A stretch of DNA of 64,000 nt from Actinomyces sp. oral taxon 897 (GCF_002999235.1 NZ_CP027236.1:1922001-1986000), one strand, 5' to 3'. Positions 24,462 through 33,300 are shown, counted from the first letter of the stretch. The notes: a model not told the origin generated them from the letters alone. Numbers and translations: made by a program.

Positions 24462-25139
24462 GTGGAAGACAGCATCATCGCCCGTATCCCCCTTTTTGAG
24501 AGGATGACCTACGAGGAGCAGGACGAGCTGCGCAGCATGATGTCGCGCACCACCCTGCGCCGCGGGGAGACCCTTTTCAACGAGGGGGAGGACGGCGACC
24601 GCCTCTACATCCTCGTGTCGGGCAAGGTGAAGCTCGGTCACACCAGTCCTGACGGCCGCGAGAACCTGCTGGCGGTCCTGGGCCCCGGCGAGATCGTGGG
24701 CGAGCTGACCCTGTTCGACCCGGGCCCGCGCTCCACCACCGCCACCGCGGTGGCGCCCACCGAGCTGCTCAACCTGGAGCACGGCCAGCTCATGAGCTTT
24801 ATCGAGACCCACCCGGCCCTGGCCAAGGACATGCTGCGCGCCCTGGCCCAGCGTCTGCGCCGCACCAACACGGCCCTGGCCGACCTGGTCTTCTCCGACG
24901 TCCCAGGTCGCGTGGCCAAGGCCCTGCTGGACCTGGCCGACCGCTTCGGCTCCACCACCGACGACGGCATCCACGTCCCGCACGACCTCACCCAGGAGGA
25001 GCTGGCCCAGCTGGTGGGCGCCTCCCGGGAGACCGTCAACAAGTCGCTGGCGGAGTTCGTCTCACGCGGCTGGATCCGCCTGGAGGGCCGTGCCGTCACG
25101 CTGCTCGACGTCGACCGCCTGCGCCGCCGCGCTCGCTGA
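24462..25139 (+). CDS. Crp/Fnr-family global regulator, GlxR-like
   Basis: The protein has 225 residues. The N-terminal cNMP-binding beta-roll contains LFNEGEDGDRLYILVSGKVK and GEIVGELTLFDPGPRSTTAT, where the GELxLFxxxxRxxTA stretch binds cyclic nucleotide phosphate. A long dimerisation helix follows, then the winged HTH LTQEELAQLVGASRETVNKS near residues 170-190. GTG 24462 is preceded by AGGAGG and gives the typical family N-terminus (EDSIIARIPLF). Orthologues (GlxR of corynebacteria, Crp of mycobacteria) control carbon metabolism widely. The gene's own promoter carries a likely binding site. Confidence 0.92.
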   Translation: MEDSIIARIPLFERMTYEEQDELRSMMSRTTLRRGETLFNEGEDGDRLYILVSGKVKLGHTSPDGRENLLAVLGPGEIVGELTLFDPGPRSTTATAVAPTELLNLEHGQLMSFIETHPALAKDMLRALAQRLRRTNTALADLVFSDVPGRVAKALLDLADRFGSTTDDGIHVPHDLTQEELAQLVGASRETVNKSLAEFVSRGWIRLEGRAVTLLDVDRLRRRAR

Positions 25140-25154
25140 CTCCGGGCTCCGGTC

Positions 25155-25290
25155 TCACCAGGGGCGGGCAGGCCGGCGTGAGCCACCGTCAGCCAGGTCC
25201 CGGCCTACCGGGTCCTGGCGACCGCGACCTGCCCGGTCCGCCCGCCCCTGGTGAGGGCCTCCCGGTGCGGGGGTCCCTCACCAGGGGCGG
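25155..25290. repeat. Inverted and direct copies of TCACCAGGGGCGGGC downstream of crp
   Basis: TCACCAGGGGCGGGC (25155-25169) is perfectly complementary to GCCCGCCCCTGGTGA (25240-25254), and TCACCAGGGGCGG recurs at 25278-25290. The last pair, GTGAGGG(CCT)CCC to GGGTCCCTCAC, can form another hairpin. This is probably the transcription end of crp and of the minus-strand DUF4177 gene. Confidence 0.5.
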
Positions 25291-25320
25291 CATCTCGCAG
25301 GGGCCGGAGCCGCATGAGTC

Positions 25321-25399
25321 GTTCTCTGACAGAGAAAGCTGATCGGAGGACAAGTGGTCTAAAATTAGGCCTTAGGACCTAAGTTCTCTAGCAGAGAAC
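25321..25399. promoter_or_regulatory. Two identical-type palindromes in an AT-rich tract
   Basis: GTTCTCTGACAGAGAA (25321-25336) and GTTCTCTAGCAGAGAAC (25383-25399) are two copies of GTTCTCT-N3-AGAGAA(C), 62 bp apart, with TTAGGACCTAA (25372-25382) between them. The tract is much richer in A/T than its surroundings, as promoters are here, yet no ORF starts nearby on the plus strand. Operator-like; regulator unknown. Confidence 0.4.
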
Positions 25400-25537
25400 A
25401 CGTGTGGTCGCACCGCCCGCCTCCTCCCCCGTCGGGTGCGGGCACCTCGCCCCGGGTCCGCGTCGTCGCAGGTCGCCAGGCGTGCCCGCCCCTCGTGGTC
25501 GCGCACCGGGCAGGCGCACGACCACGACGGCGAGGCG

Positions 25538-25696
25538 TTAGGCGCGGGGGCGCTTGAGGTAGGCGACCAGGTTCTCCGAGCCGGTCGGCCCGGGGACGAC
25601 CTGCACGAGCTCCCAGCCGTCAGCGCCCCACTGGTCGAGGATCTGCTTGGTGGCGTGGGTCAGGAGGGGGATGGTGGCGTACTCCCAGGTAGTCAT
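25538..25696 (-). CDS. DUF4177-type 52-residue protein
   Basis: The minus strand encodes MTTWEYATIPLLTHATKQIL, then DQWGADGWELVQVVPGPTGS and ENLVAYLKRPRA, and ends with TAA at 25538. The 'WEYxTxPL... GxDGWELVxVVPG' layout is that of the small DUF4177-like proteins conserved beside whiB/ponA in actinobacteria. The strand-helix-strand pattern suggests a small ligand- or protein-binding fold. Role unknown. It lies 18 bp downstream of the whiB gene and may be co-transcribed with it. Confidence 0.88.
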   Translation of the reverse strand: MTTWEYATIPLLTHATKQILDQWGADGWELVQVVPGPTGSENLVAYLKRPRA

Positions 25697-25714
25697 GCCC
25701 CCACCCTACGGGCG

Positions 25715-26038
25715 TCAGCGGGTGCGGGCGAGGATCCGCGGAGCACGCCGGGCCCGCAGCTCAGCGAGCGTCTCGTTGTCCACCTGGCGCAGCCAGGCCG
25801 ACCAGTCCGTGACGTCGGGGTACTTGCGCACCAGGGCGCGTCGCTCACGCTCGGTCAGCCCGCCCCAGACACCGAAGACGGACTCGGTCTCCAGCGCCTC
25901 TATGAGGCACTCCATGCGCACCGGGCAGCTGAAGCAGATCGAGCGCGCGTCCCGCTGCTCCGCCCCCTTCCCGAAGAGACGGTCCGGCGCGATTCCGGCA
26001 CAGGCCGCACGCGTTGCCCAGGTTGGGTCACTCACCAT
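25715..26038 (-). CDS. whiB: WhiB-family iron-sulfur transcription factor
   Basis: This 107-residue WhiB-like (Wbl) protein binds a [4Fe-4S] cluster through Cys13, Cys35, Cys38 and Cys44 (the C...CxxC...C pattern). The family turn GVWGG follows at about 54-60, then the basic C-terminus ERERRALVRKYP and LRARRAPRIL for DNA binding. Wbl proteins act with the principal sigma factor and sense redox or NO. Its position next to a class A PBP, with crp and nth nearby, matches the genomic setting of mycobacterial whiB4 / streptomycete wblA, but I assign the subfamily only by synteny. ATG at 26038. Confidence 0.92.
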   Translation of the reverse strand: MVSDPTWATRAACAGIAPDRLFGKGAEQRDARSICFSCPVRMECLIEALETESVFGVWGGLTERERRALVRKYPDVTDWSAWLRQVDNETLAELRARRAPRILARTR

Positions 26039-26431
26039 AACTTCTACCCCTCTCTACGATCGAAGCCACTGTCAGCCGCATCACATAGACGTTAGATCAC
26101 AATGGTCCCCGGCACAAAATCCGCCATCCGGTCGGTCGCCGCCGCGACGACGGGGGTACCCCGGCCGCCACGGCCCCTGGCACAGGGGCGCCGCGACCGC
26201 CGCCACGTCACCCGGGCACCCCGCCCATCCCCGCAACCGCGCGGGAAAACGGCCGGGGGGCCGGGCCGCCCGCCCGGCGTCCCGCCCCGGGTGGCCCGGT
26301 CCGGCGACCGCCGCGCCGTGCCCGCCGCCGTCGCCCCCTGACCCCGGACGCCGACGCCCCGGACGATTTCCCCGCGACGCCACCGGGCGACCTCACAGCA
26401 CTACCGGCCACCTTCCACGTACGCTGGAGGC
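26039..26431. other. 393-bp divergent whiB/ponA region
   Basis: The first 60 bp (26040-26105) are relatively AT-rich and should hold the whiB promoter. The remainder is extremely GC-rich with no coding pattern on either strand. The ponA promoter presumably lies near 26395-26430. Confidence 0.5.
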
Positions 26432-28906
26432 ATGTCCTCCTCCTCGCGACGCCCCATCAGCCCGGTCAAGGCCCTGTCCCTGGTGCTCGTCTTCCTGCTC
26501 CTCTCGACGGCGGGCGGCATCCTGGCGGCGGGCTTCGCAGCTCCCTTCGTCGGCGCGACCTCGGCGATCACCAACGCCTCCAAGGAGTTCTTCGACGAGC
26601 TCCCCGAGGACTTCACCATCCTGTCCCCCTCCCAGATCTCGGTCATGAAGGCCTCTGACGGCACCGAGATCGCGCAGTTCTACGCGGAGAACCGCATCGT
26701 GGTCTCCCTGGACAACATCAGCATCAATATGCAGCACGCGATCGTCGCGGTCGAGGACAAGCGCTTCTACCAGCACAAGGGCGTTGACCCCACCGGTATC
26801 CTGCGCGCCCTGGTGTCCAACAGCAACGACGGCTCCACCCAGGGGGCCTCGACCCTCACCCAGCAGTACGTGCGCAACGTCCTGGTGGAGGCGGCCACCC
26901 AGTCCAACGACAAGAAGGCCATGAAGGCGGCCACGGAGAAGACGACGGCCCGTAAGCTCCGGGAGATCAAGTACGCGCTGACCCTGGAGCAGAAGTACCC
27001 CGACGCCAAGCAGAAGATCCTCGAGGGCTACCTCAATATCGCGGCCTTCAGCCCCTCCACCTACGGCGTGGAGGCCTCCGCGCAGCACTACTTCTCCCAC
27101 TCCGCCAAGGAGCTCACGATCCCCGAGGCGGCCCTCCTGGCCGGCCTGACCAACGCCCCCAGCGCCTACGACCCCATCACCCACCCCGAGGAGGCCAAGA
27201 AACGCATGGACTGGGTGCTGGAGAAGATGCTGGAGGAGCAGTTCATCACCCAGGAGGAGCACGACGCCGGGGTGGCCACCACCATTGACTCCATGCTGCA
27301 CGTGACCAACGAGGTCGGCGGCTGCGGCACCGCCGGGGACGCGGCCTACTTCTGCAACTACGTGGTCGGCGAGATCGAGAACTCCGACCTCTACGGGGCC
27401 TCCCTGGCGGAGCGGCGCAAGCTCCTCCTGCGCGGCGGCCTGTCGATCACCACCACCCTGGACCGGGGCAAGCAGGGTGCCGCCAACTCCGCCGTCCAGG
27501 CCTACGTCCCCACCAACGACCCCTCCGACGTCAAGGCTGCCCTGGTCTCGGTGGAGCCGGGCACCGGCAAGATCCTGGCGATGGCGCAGAACACCAACTT
27601 CGGCGACTCCACCGCGTCCGACCCCTCGGCCACCCAGATCTCCTTCGCCGCCGACGCCAAGCACGGGGGCCTGAGATCCAACGGATTCCAGCCCGGCTCC
27701 GCCTTCAAGCCCTTTGTGCTCGCCGAGTGGTACGCCCAGCACAAGTCGGGCTACGCCTCCATGAACACCGACCCTACCGTGTTCAATATGAGTCAGTTCA
27801 CCGCCTGCGGCTCACGGCTGGCGGGTGAGAACTGGAAGGTGGGAAACTCCAACAGCAGCGAGGGCGGCACCCACAACGTCATCCAGAACACGGCCATGTC
27901 CATTAACGTGGGCTACGTCAGAATGCTCGCCCAGCTGGACATCTGCGACGTCTCCAAGCTGGCCGCCACCCTGGGGGTGACCAAGACCGACGGATCCGAG
28001 CTGGAGGCCCGTCCCTCGATCGTCCTGGGCGCCCAGGAGGTCACCCCGATGGCCATGGCCAACGCCTACGCCACCTTCGCCGGCCACGGCGTCTACTGCA
28101 AGCCCATTGCCATTAACTCCATTAAGGACGCCTCCGGCAACGACATGGCGGTACCCAGCGCGGACTGCTCCCAGGCCCTGGAGGCCACCGCCGCCGACCA
28201 GGTGGCTCTCACTCTGACCAATGTGCTGACCTCCAAGGGGACCGCCCCCAACGCCGCCCTGGCCGGACGCCAGGGCGCGGGCAAGACCGGCACTACCGAG
28301 GAAATGGACAACGCCTGGTTCGTGGGCTTCACCCCCCAGCTCTCCACCGCCGTCTGGCTGGGGCACTCCGACGGCTACTACACCATGGCCCACCAGACCA
28401 TTGGCGGGCACTACTACTCCACCATGTACGGCTCGGACGCCCCGGCATCCCTGTGGAAGACCTACATGGACAGCGCCCTGGCCGGCCAGCCGGCCCAGGC
28501 CTTCAACCAGGTGGGCCTGGGCGCCGGCGGGGCCTCCAACACCGCGGGCAGCGGCTCCACCAGCGACCAGGGCACCACGCACGAGGCCAGTAGCGAGGCC
28601 ACCACCCCGGCCCCGGGCAGCGCCACCGGGGGCGCCACCTCCGTGGCCACCGAGGCGCCTACCAGCGGCACCTTCGAGGCCACGCTCCAGGCCAGCACCC
28701 CGTCCGCTGACATTATCCAGCCCACCAGCGCACCGACCGGTGCACCCACCGGCACGACGCCGACCGGTGGCGCCACCCCGTCAGGCCAGGAGAGCGGCAG
28801 CGTCTCGGCGGGCACCACCGAGCTCTCCGCAGGCGGCACCTCAGGAGGTGGGGGCCTGGCAGGCGTCGGCACCGTCCCGGCCGTGCGCAACGAGGAGGAC
28901 AGCTGA
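26432..28906 (+). CDS. Class A penicillin-binding protein (PonA-type)
   Basis: This bifunctional peptidoglycan synthase has 824 residues. An N-terminal membrane anchor (ALSLVLVFLLLSTAGGILAA) precedes the GT51 glycosyltransferase, with AIVAVEDKRFYQHKGVDPTG (catalytic Glu in VEDKRFYQH), GASTLTQQYVRN and KYALTLEQKYPDAKQKILEG. The transpeptidase has SxxK in QPGSAFKPF (about residues 418-426), SxN-like NTAMSINVGY, and KTGTTEEMDNAWFVGFTP (about 617). The last 130 residues are a Thr/Ser/Gly/Pro-rich extracellular tail. Family enzymes polymerise lipid II and cross-link the wall. Placement after whiB and before a metallophosphoesterase equals the mycobacterial ponA2 region. Confidence 0.95.
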   Translation: MSSSSRRPISPVKALSLVLVFLLLSTAGGILAAGFAAPFVGATSAITNASKEFFDELPEDFTILSPSQISVMKASDGTEIAQFYAENRIVVSLDNISINMQHAIVAVEDKRFYQHKGVDPTGILRALVSNSNDGSTQGASTLTQQYVRNVLVEAATQSNDKKAMKAATEKTTARKLREIKYALTLEQKYPDAKQKILEGYLNIAAFSPSTYGVEASAQHYFSHSAKELTIPEAALLAGLTNAPSAYDPITHPEEAKKRMDWVLEKMLEEQFITQEEHDAGVATTIDSMLHVTNEVGGCGTAGDAAYFCNYVVGEIENSDLYGASLAERRKLLLRGGLSITTTLDRGKQGAANSAVQAYVPTNDPSDVKAALVSVEPGTGKILAMAQNTNFGDSTASDPSATQISFAADAKHGGLRSNGFQPGSAFKPFVLAEWYAQHKSGYASMNTDPTVFNMSQFTACGSRLAGENWKVGNSNSSEGGTHNVIQNTAMSINVGYVRMLAQLDICDVSKLAATLGVTKTDGSELEARPSIVLGAQEVTPMAMANAYATFAGHGVYCKPIAINSIKDASGNDMAVPSADCSQALEATAADQVALTLTNVLTSKGTAPNAALAGRQGAGKTGTTEEMDNAWFVGFTPQLSTAVWLGHSDGYYTMAHQTIGGHYYSTMYGSDAPASLWKTYMDSALAGQPAQAFNQVGLGAGGASNTAGSGSTSDQGTTHEASSEATTPAPGSATGGATSVATEAPTSGTFEATLQASTPSADIIQPTSAPTGAPTGTTPTGGATPSGQESGSVSAGTTELSAGGTSGGGGLAGVGTVPAVRNEEDS

Positions 28907-28907
28907 G

Positions 28908-30109
28908 ATGGCGGGTACTGGTACGGGGCGCACGCCTGCGGACAGTGACCGCCGGGCCGCGCCCCACGCTCGCCGCCCCGGCCGGACCCTGAGCAGAGTG
29001 GCAGGTATCACAGCGCGGGGTATTGGGCTGGGTGTCGGCCTGGGCGCGGTCACCCTGGGCTACAGCCTGCTGGAGGCCCGCTGGTACGTCCTGCGCCGCA
29101 TCCAGGTCCCGGTCCTGGCCCCCGGCGAGGAGCCTATCCGCCTGCTCCACCTCAGCGACCTGCACCTGACCGACCACACCGAGGCCCGTGTGGCCTGGGT
29201 CCGCTCACTGGCGGGCACCCGTCCCGACGTCGTGGTCAACACCGGGGACAACCTGTCCTTCGCCTCCGGCGTCGAGCCCCTTGAGCGGGCCCTGGAGCCC
29301 TTCCTCAACCTGCCAGGGGCCTTCGTCATGGGCGACCACGACTACTTCACGACGGTCTTCCGCCCCCCACGCGCTACCTGCGCCGCGACCCCCGCACCGC
29401 CGACTCCCCGGAGAAGCAGGCGGAGATCCAGGAGCTCCCCTGGCAGGAGGTCCACGACATCCAGGCCCGGGGCGGGTGGGTCGACCTGACGAACACGCGC
29501 GGGAGCCTGACGGTCCGCGGACGGCGGATCGACCTGGTGGGCGTGGACGACCCCCACGCCAAGCGGGACGTCTTCCCTGCCTCCGGGCGGGGCCGCCACC
29601 GGGCGGACGCCGCCCCCGGCGCGAGCGGCGGGGCCGCCAGGACCACTACCGGCGCGCACCGGGGTCCTGCGGCAGCGGTAGGCCTGCCCGCGGTCCAGGA
29701 CGCCCGGCGACAGGACCTGCGCCTGGGGCTGACGCACGCCCCCTACACGCGGGTCCTGGACACCATGGCGGCCGACGGCGTGAGCCTGGTCCTGGCGGGG
29801 CACACGCACGGTGGCCAGATCTGCCTGCCCGGCGTCGGGGCCCTGGTCACCAACTGCGACCTGGACCGCCGTCGGGCCTCCGGGCTGTCCACCTGGCCTG
29901 GAGACGCCCTGCGCGGCGTCCACGGGGACCGCGCCCTGCTGGGGCCACTTCCGCAGCCCGGACTGTTCCTGCACGTCTCGGCGGGCCTGGGCACCAGCCC
30001 GTTCTCACCGGTGCGCCTGGCGTGCCGCCCGGAGGCCACGCTCCTGACGCTCGTGCCGGCCCAGGAGCCGGGTGAGGGCCAGGAGAAGGCCAGGACCAGC
30101 CAGGAGTGA
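28908..30109 (+). pseudogene. Membrane-anchored metallophosphoesterase, single frameshift
   Basis: ATG 28908 follows the PBP gene by 1 base. One membrane helix (about 35-55: ITARGIGLGVGLGAVTLGYS) precedes a calcineurin-like phosphoesterase, with metal motifs LLHLSDLHLTDH, VVNTGDNLSF and GAFVMGDHDYF in the first frame. Immediately after, in the C-run at 29362-29367, the frame must shift by one base to continue as RYLRRDPRTADSPEKQAEIQ and DLVGVDDPHAKRDVF. The remaining metal motifs LRLGLTHAPYTRVLD and VLAGHTHGGQICLP then run to the stop at 30109. In the unshifted frame the protein ends at 29489. Everything else is intact, so this may be a very recent mutation, a slippery tract, or a base error. 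Confidence 0.85.
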
Positions 30110-30177
30110 GACGCAGGACTCAGCCGGAGGATTTCGCAACAGCGCGCTCGTGCCGCTAGTATTGGCGCGCTGCAACA

Positions 30178-30251
<74 letters not shown>

Positions 30252-30255
30252 CTGG

Positions 30256-30497
30256 TAGGTGATTATCATTATCACCGCACGGTGGGCCCGGCTGACGGGG
30301 CACCCGGGCGGCGACGCTCGCGCCCAGCTGGCCTGGCACTCACGGTGGTGCGCGCCCAGAGGTGGCACCACGGCCCTGTTGCGCGACAAGAGGCGCTACA
30401 GCACCACCGACGCGCCCCTGGCGGCCCCTGCCACCAGGGGCCGGTGCGCACGTACCGCCGCCCCGGCACCAGCGACTCCCCACCCCCTTCCCCAGGG
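30256..30497. repeat. Long direct repeat, left copy (split)
   Basis: 30256-30340 and 30421-30497 together match 31797-31950. Shared stretches include GGTGATTATCA, GGGGCACCCGGGCGG, CCCAGCTGGCCTGG and CGTACCGCCGCCCCGGCACC. About 80 unrelated bases (30341-30420) interrupt this copy. It contains the hairpin GGCCCCTGCCACCAGGGGCC. Confidence 0.8.
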
Positions 30498-30848
30498 CGC
30501 CAGCCCGGACCAGCTCCCGACGTCGCTCATGCCGCAGCCCCTTCGTGAGGCAGAGGGGCGACGGTTCTCCCCGCCCCCTGTCCGCGGCAGAGGAGCCGAG
30601 TGCTGGCACCAGCAGGCCTGCAGTCAGGCGCCACCAGGGCCGCGCACCGGCGACGGGACGGGAGCCGCGCATCCTGACAAAACCTGCCCGTAGAGGGAAT
30701 AACAAGCACGCCTTGTGGGTTAGCCTTGGTACAGGTGTTACCCAGGCTCCTCCCGGGAACCAGCCTCCGCCCCACAGGCTGCGCCCCGCCAGACGGCAGT
30801 GCCCGGAGTCCGGAGCACCGGGGAGAGGAAGGAGCGAGGTGAACCGTC
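30498..30848. other. Gap upstream of the Panacea gene
   Basis: No ORF with gene-like composition is visible on either strand. The right end (30690-30848) is less GC-rich and includes TTGTGGG...TAGCCT-like candidate promoter elements near 30713-30725, and GAGAGGAAGGAGCGAGGTG as ribosome-binding region for the following ATG. Confidence 0.45.
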
Positions 30849-31325
30849 ATGGCCTACAGCCCCACAATGCTGGCCAACAATATCCTAATGCGGTCTTTCA
30901 GCGAGCGTCGCTACATCTCGCCCATGAAGCTCCAGAAGATCCTCTACTTCACCGCCGCCCAGTACGCCAAGCGCACAGGCTCCCAGCTCCTGGCCGAGCG
31001 GTTCCAGACCTGGGCGTACGGCCCGGTCGCCTACTCCGCCTACGACGAGTTCCGCCCCTTTGCCAAGAAGGGCATTAGACGCTTTGCACGCGACGCCGCC
31101 GGCAACGCCCTCGTCGTGGACGAGGATGCCGACGCAGACCTGCGTGACTGCCTCGACGAGGTCTGGGAGGCCACCAAACGCCGCAGCGCCATCGATCTCT
31201 CCGAGCTCACGCACGCAGAAGGATCCGCCTGGTACAAGGCCTACCAGGACGACCGCGACGTCCTTGACCCGGACGAGATCACTGCGGACAGGACCTATCT
31301 GGCCGACCTAGGGCTCACCTGTTGA
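30849..31325 (+). CDS. Panacea-domain (SocA-like) protein, candidate antitoxin
   Basis: This 158-residue protein has the Panacea/DUF4065 signature: ANNILMRSFSERRYISPMKL, then LQKILYFTAAQYAKRTG and FQTWAYGPVAYSAYDEFRPF. Panacea domains are found in the ClpXP adaptor SocA and in many antitoxins that directly neutralise diverse toxins. The strong ribosome site AGGAAGGAGCGAGGTG precedes ATG 30849. The gene overlaps the next by four bases (TTGA), which is the usual coupling of an antitoxin-toxin pair. The unit is bracketed by about 155-bp direct repeats next to a tRNA gene, suggesting acquisition as a cassette. Confidence 0.85.
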   Translation: MAYSPTMLANNILMRSFSERRYISPMKLQKILYFTAAQYAKRTGSQLLAERFQTWAYGPVAYSAYDEFRPFAKKGIRRFARDAAGNALVVDEDADADLRDCLDEVWEATKRRSAIDLSELTHAEGSAWYKAYQDDRDVLDPDEITADRTYLADLGLTC

Positions 31326-31720
31326 GCACCAAGGAAGGGAAAACCGCGGCCGAGGGCAGGAAGAAGCCCAAGGCGGTACCCGTCATCTCGGGAGAGGAGG
31401 ACGTACGCCTCCAGCCCGCTACCTCACCAAACGGCCGGACCGGTGAGGCCAGGGCGGCGACGGTGCCCGAGCCGGCAGCGAAGATGGCACCAAGAGGCTA
31501 CGAGCCCAAGAACCTGGGCGAGCACATCTCCATCAAACGCCTGAACTTTGCCCAATGGCTTATTGGATCATGCGTGTTCCTCATTACCGTGCTCGCGCTG
31601 GTCGGCTACTTCTTCCCCCGGGAGTCCGACCTGCTCTCGGGCGCGGTAGACACCCTCAAGCTCATTGTCACCACCGCCCTGGGGTTCGTCTTCGCCAGGA
31701 CCCTCGACCGCGACAAGTAA
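31322..31720 (+). CDS. Small membrane protein, candidate Panacea-controlled toxin
   Basis: The protein has 132 residues from TTG 31322, overlapping the Panacea gene stop. The first 75 residues are hydrophilic and rich in Lys/Ala/Pro. Two hydrophobic helices follow (FAQWLIGSCVFLITVLALVG and VDTLKLIVTTALGFVFARTL), and the end is basic (DRDK). Membrane-acting proteins are among the toxin classes experimentally paired with Panacea antitoxins, so a membrane-perturbing toxin is a reasonable inference. An alternative is a phage-superinfection or regulatory membrane protein. Family not recognised. Confidence 0.65.
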   Translation: MSTKEGKTAAEGRKKPKAVPVISGEEDVRLQPATSPNGRTGEARAATVPEPAAKMAPRGYEPKNLGEHISIKRLNFAQWLIGSCVFLITVLALVGYFFPRESDLLSGAVDTLKLIVTTALGFVFARTLDRDK

Positions 31721-31796
31721 GGAAACACGCCCAGAACCAGGAGCAAGGTGACATTTATCATCAGACCTGGCAAGGTGTGGAGCCACATGGCGCCAG

Positions 31797-31950
31797 CAGG
31801 TGATTATCACCGCCCGGCAGGCCCGGCTGAGGGCGGGGCACCCGGGCGGACACGCTCGCACCCAGCTGGCCTGGACGGCCCCTGCCACCAGGGGCCGGTG
31901 CGCACGTACCGCCGCCCCGGCACCAGCGACTCCCCACCCCCTTCCCCAGG
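31797..31950. repeat. Long direct repeat, right copy
   Basis: This is the continuous copy of the repeat described at 30256-30497, starting CAGGTGATTATCACCGCCCG and ending in CCACCCCCTTCCCCAGG. The GGCCCCTGCCACCAGGGGCC stem-loop is conserved between copies. Confidence 0.8.
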
Positions 31951-32207
31951 CCCGACGTCGGCCCAGCCAGTGCCGTGCGTGTCCCGTGTCGCCGGGCGCG
32001 GCACCTCGGGGAACCCATGCCCTGACCGTCGTTGACGCAGGTCAGGACGCCTCCTTAACCACCGCATGACGCACTGGACCACGAGGCAACTGGCTCTTGT
32101 CGTCATCAGTCCGTTACTATGCGCGAGCAGGAGAACCCCACCACCCCTGCCGTCCCGACGGCTACAACCGCCTTCCCGCCGGGTAGCACCACGACCGAGG
32201 AGGTCAT
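31951..32207. other. Upstream region of the lipoprotein gene
   Basis: No gene is supported. GTTACTATGCG near 32110-32122 contains a possible -10 (TTACTATG), and GACCGAGGAGGTCAT immediately before the lipoprotein ATG is a strong ribosome-binding site. Confidence 0.45.
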
Positions 32208-32930
32208 ATGAGTACCCGATTCCGTAACACCCTCGCCGTCTTCGTCCTCACCGGCTCCCTGGCCCTGGCGGGCTGCGGCTCCGACTCCAAGGAAGCCAAG
32301 GAGACCTCCACCCCCGGGACCAGCACGTCCCAGCAGGCACAGGGTGAGGCCACGTCAGCGGCACCCGACACGAAGACGTCAACCGCACCCGACATGAAGA
32401 CGTCGGCCGCCCAGGGCACCACGGTCCCCGACGGTTACAAGGAGGTCACCGCTCCTACCGCCAAGATCACCTTCGCCGTCCCCCAGGACTGGGAGAACCT
32501 CGGAGAGCTCTCCGACAGCCAGCTTGAGGAGCTCGCCTCTAACGTGGACCAGAGCGTCGACCAGATAAAGACCCTGCTCGCTCAGCTCGACCTCTTTGTC
32601 ATGGCTCAGGCGCCGGACGAGGCCGGCATCACCCCCAACCTCAATGTCGCCAAGCAGACCGTCCCGACCTCTGTGGTCCCGGACCAGAAGACGGTCGAGT
32701 CCCTGCTCCAGAAGCAGAACGCGACGCTGGACTCCTACGAGACCGTCGAGACCGCCAACGGTCAGGGTGTGCGCAGCGCCTACACCCTGACCCAGGCAGG
32801 TAAGACGATCAAGGGCGTCATGCTCATCCTGCCCAACGCCCAGAAGGCATTCACTGTGATCTACGTCTCCGGGTCGACGGCGGAGGAGGTCAAGGGCTTC
32901 GCTGACGTCGTGGTGCAGACCGCTCACTGA
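32208..32930 (+). CDS. Secreted lipoprotein, unknown ligand
   Basis: The protein has 240 residues. A type II signal peptide is clear: basic MSTRFR, hydrophobic NTLAVFVLTGSLALAGCGS with lipobox LAGC, so Cys at about residue 22 is lipid-modified. A Thr/Ser-rich linker reaches to about 70. The folded domain begins at GYKEVTAPTAKITFAVPQDW and ends FTVIYVSGSTAEEVKGFADV, the layout of LpqN/DUF1795-like lipoprotein domains. It is monocistronic, with AGGAGG at good spacing before ATG 32208. Role unknown. Confidence 0.85.
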   Translation: MSTRFRNTLAVFVLTGSLALAGCGSDSKEAKETSTPGTSTSQQAQGEATSAAPDTKTSTAPDMKTSAAQGTTVPDGYKEVTAPTAKITFAVPQDWENLGELSDSQLEELASNVDQSVDQIKTLLAQLDLFVMAQAPDEAGITPNLNVAKQTVPTSVVPDQKTVESLLQKQNATLDSYETVETANGQGVRSAYTLTQAGKTIKGVMLILPNAQKAFTVIYVSGSTAEEVKGFADVVVQTAH

Positions 32931-33122
32931 ACTTGCTGAGCGTCCCCCGCGCAGCGGTCACCGTGGCACACGGGGAGAACCACTCGGAGAGGACCGACAC
33001 CAGCCGGTGCGGGGTGCGGCAGTAGCCGTGCCCCGCACCGGTGCGGTCGACACCGGGTTCCCCTCACTCCCGAGGATACCTAGTCAGCAGGTTCCTCGCC
33101 CCTTGAAAGGCCCTGACGCCCG
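32931..33122 (+). other. Intergenic with hairpin potential
   Basis: GTGCGGGGTGCGGC (33007-33020) can pair with GTGCCCCGCACCGGTGCGG (33029-33047), a likely terminator of the lipoprotein gene. No ORF. Confidence 0.4.
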
Positions 33123-33300
33123 TTACCGGCCAGAACCTGCCCCGAGGCCAGCGGGCACCCGGACCAGATGATCACGCAGGTGACGCAGGAGCTCCACGCC
33201 CCCCGCAGAGCTGCAGGCCCGGGTAGACGAGCCCCCGCAGAAAGAGGCCGTCAAGACCCAGGTGCAGCTCCCTGGCAGCGGCCTCCGCCGCATCGGGCAG
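33123..33300 (-). pseudogene. Possible TetR-regulator C-terminal remnant
   Basis: On the minus strand AAEAAARELHLGLDGLFLRG, then LVYPGLQL, resembles the 'LxLxLDGLxLRGLV' helix of TetR-family C-terminal domains. After one frame change it continues as VELLRHLRDHLVRVPAGL to a stop at 33123. No DNA-binding domain is present upstream. The similarity is short, so this could be chance. Confidence 0.25.
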
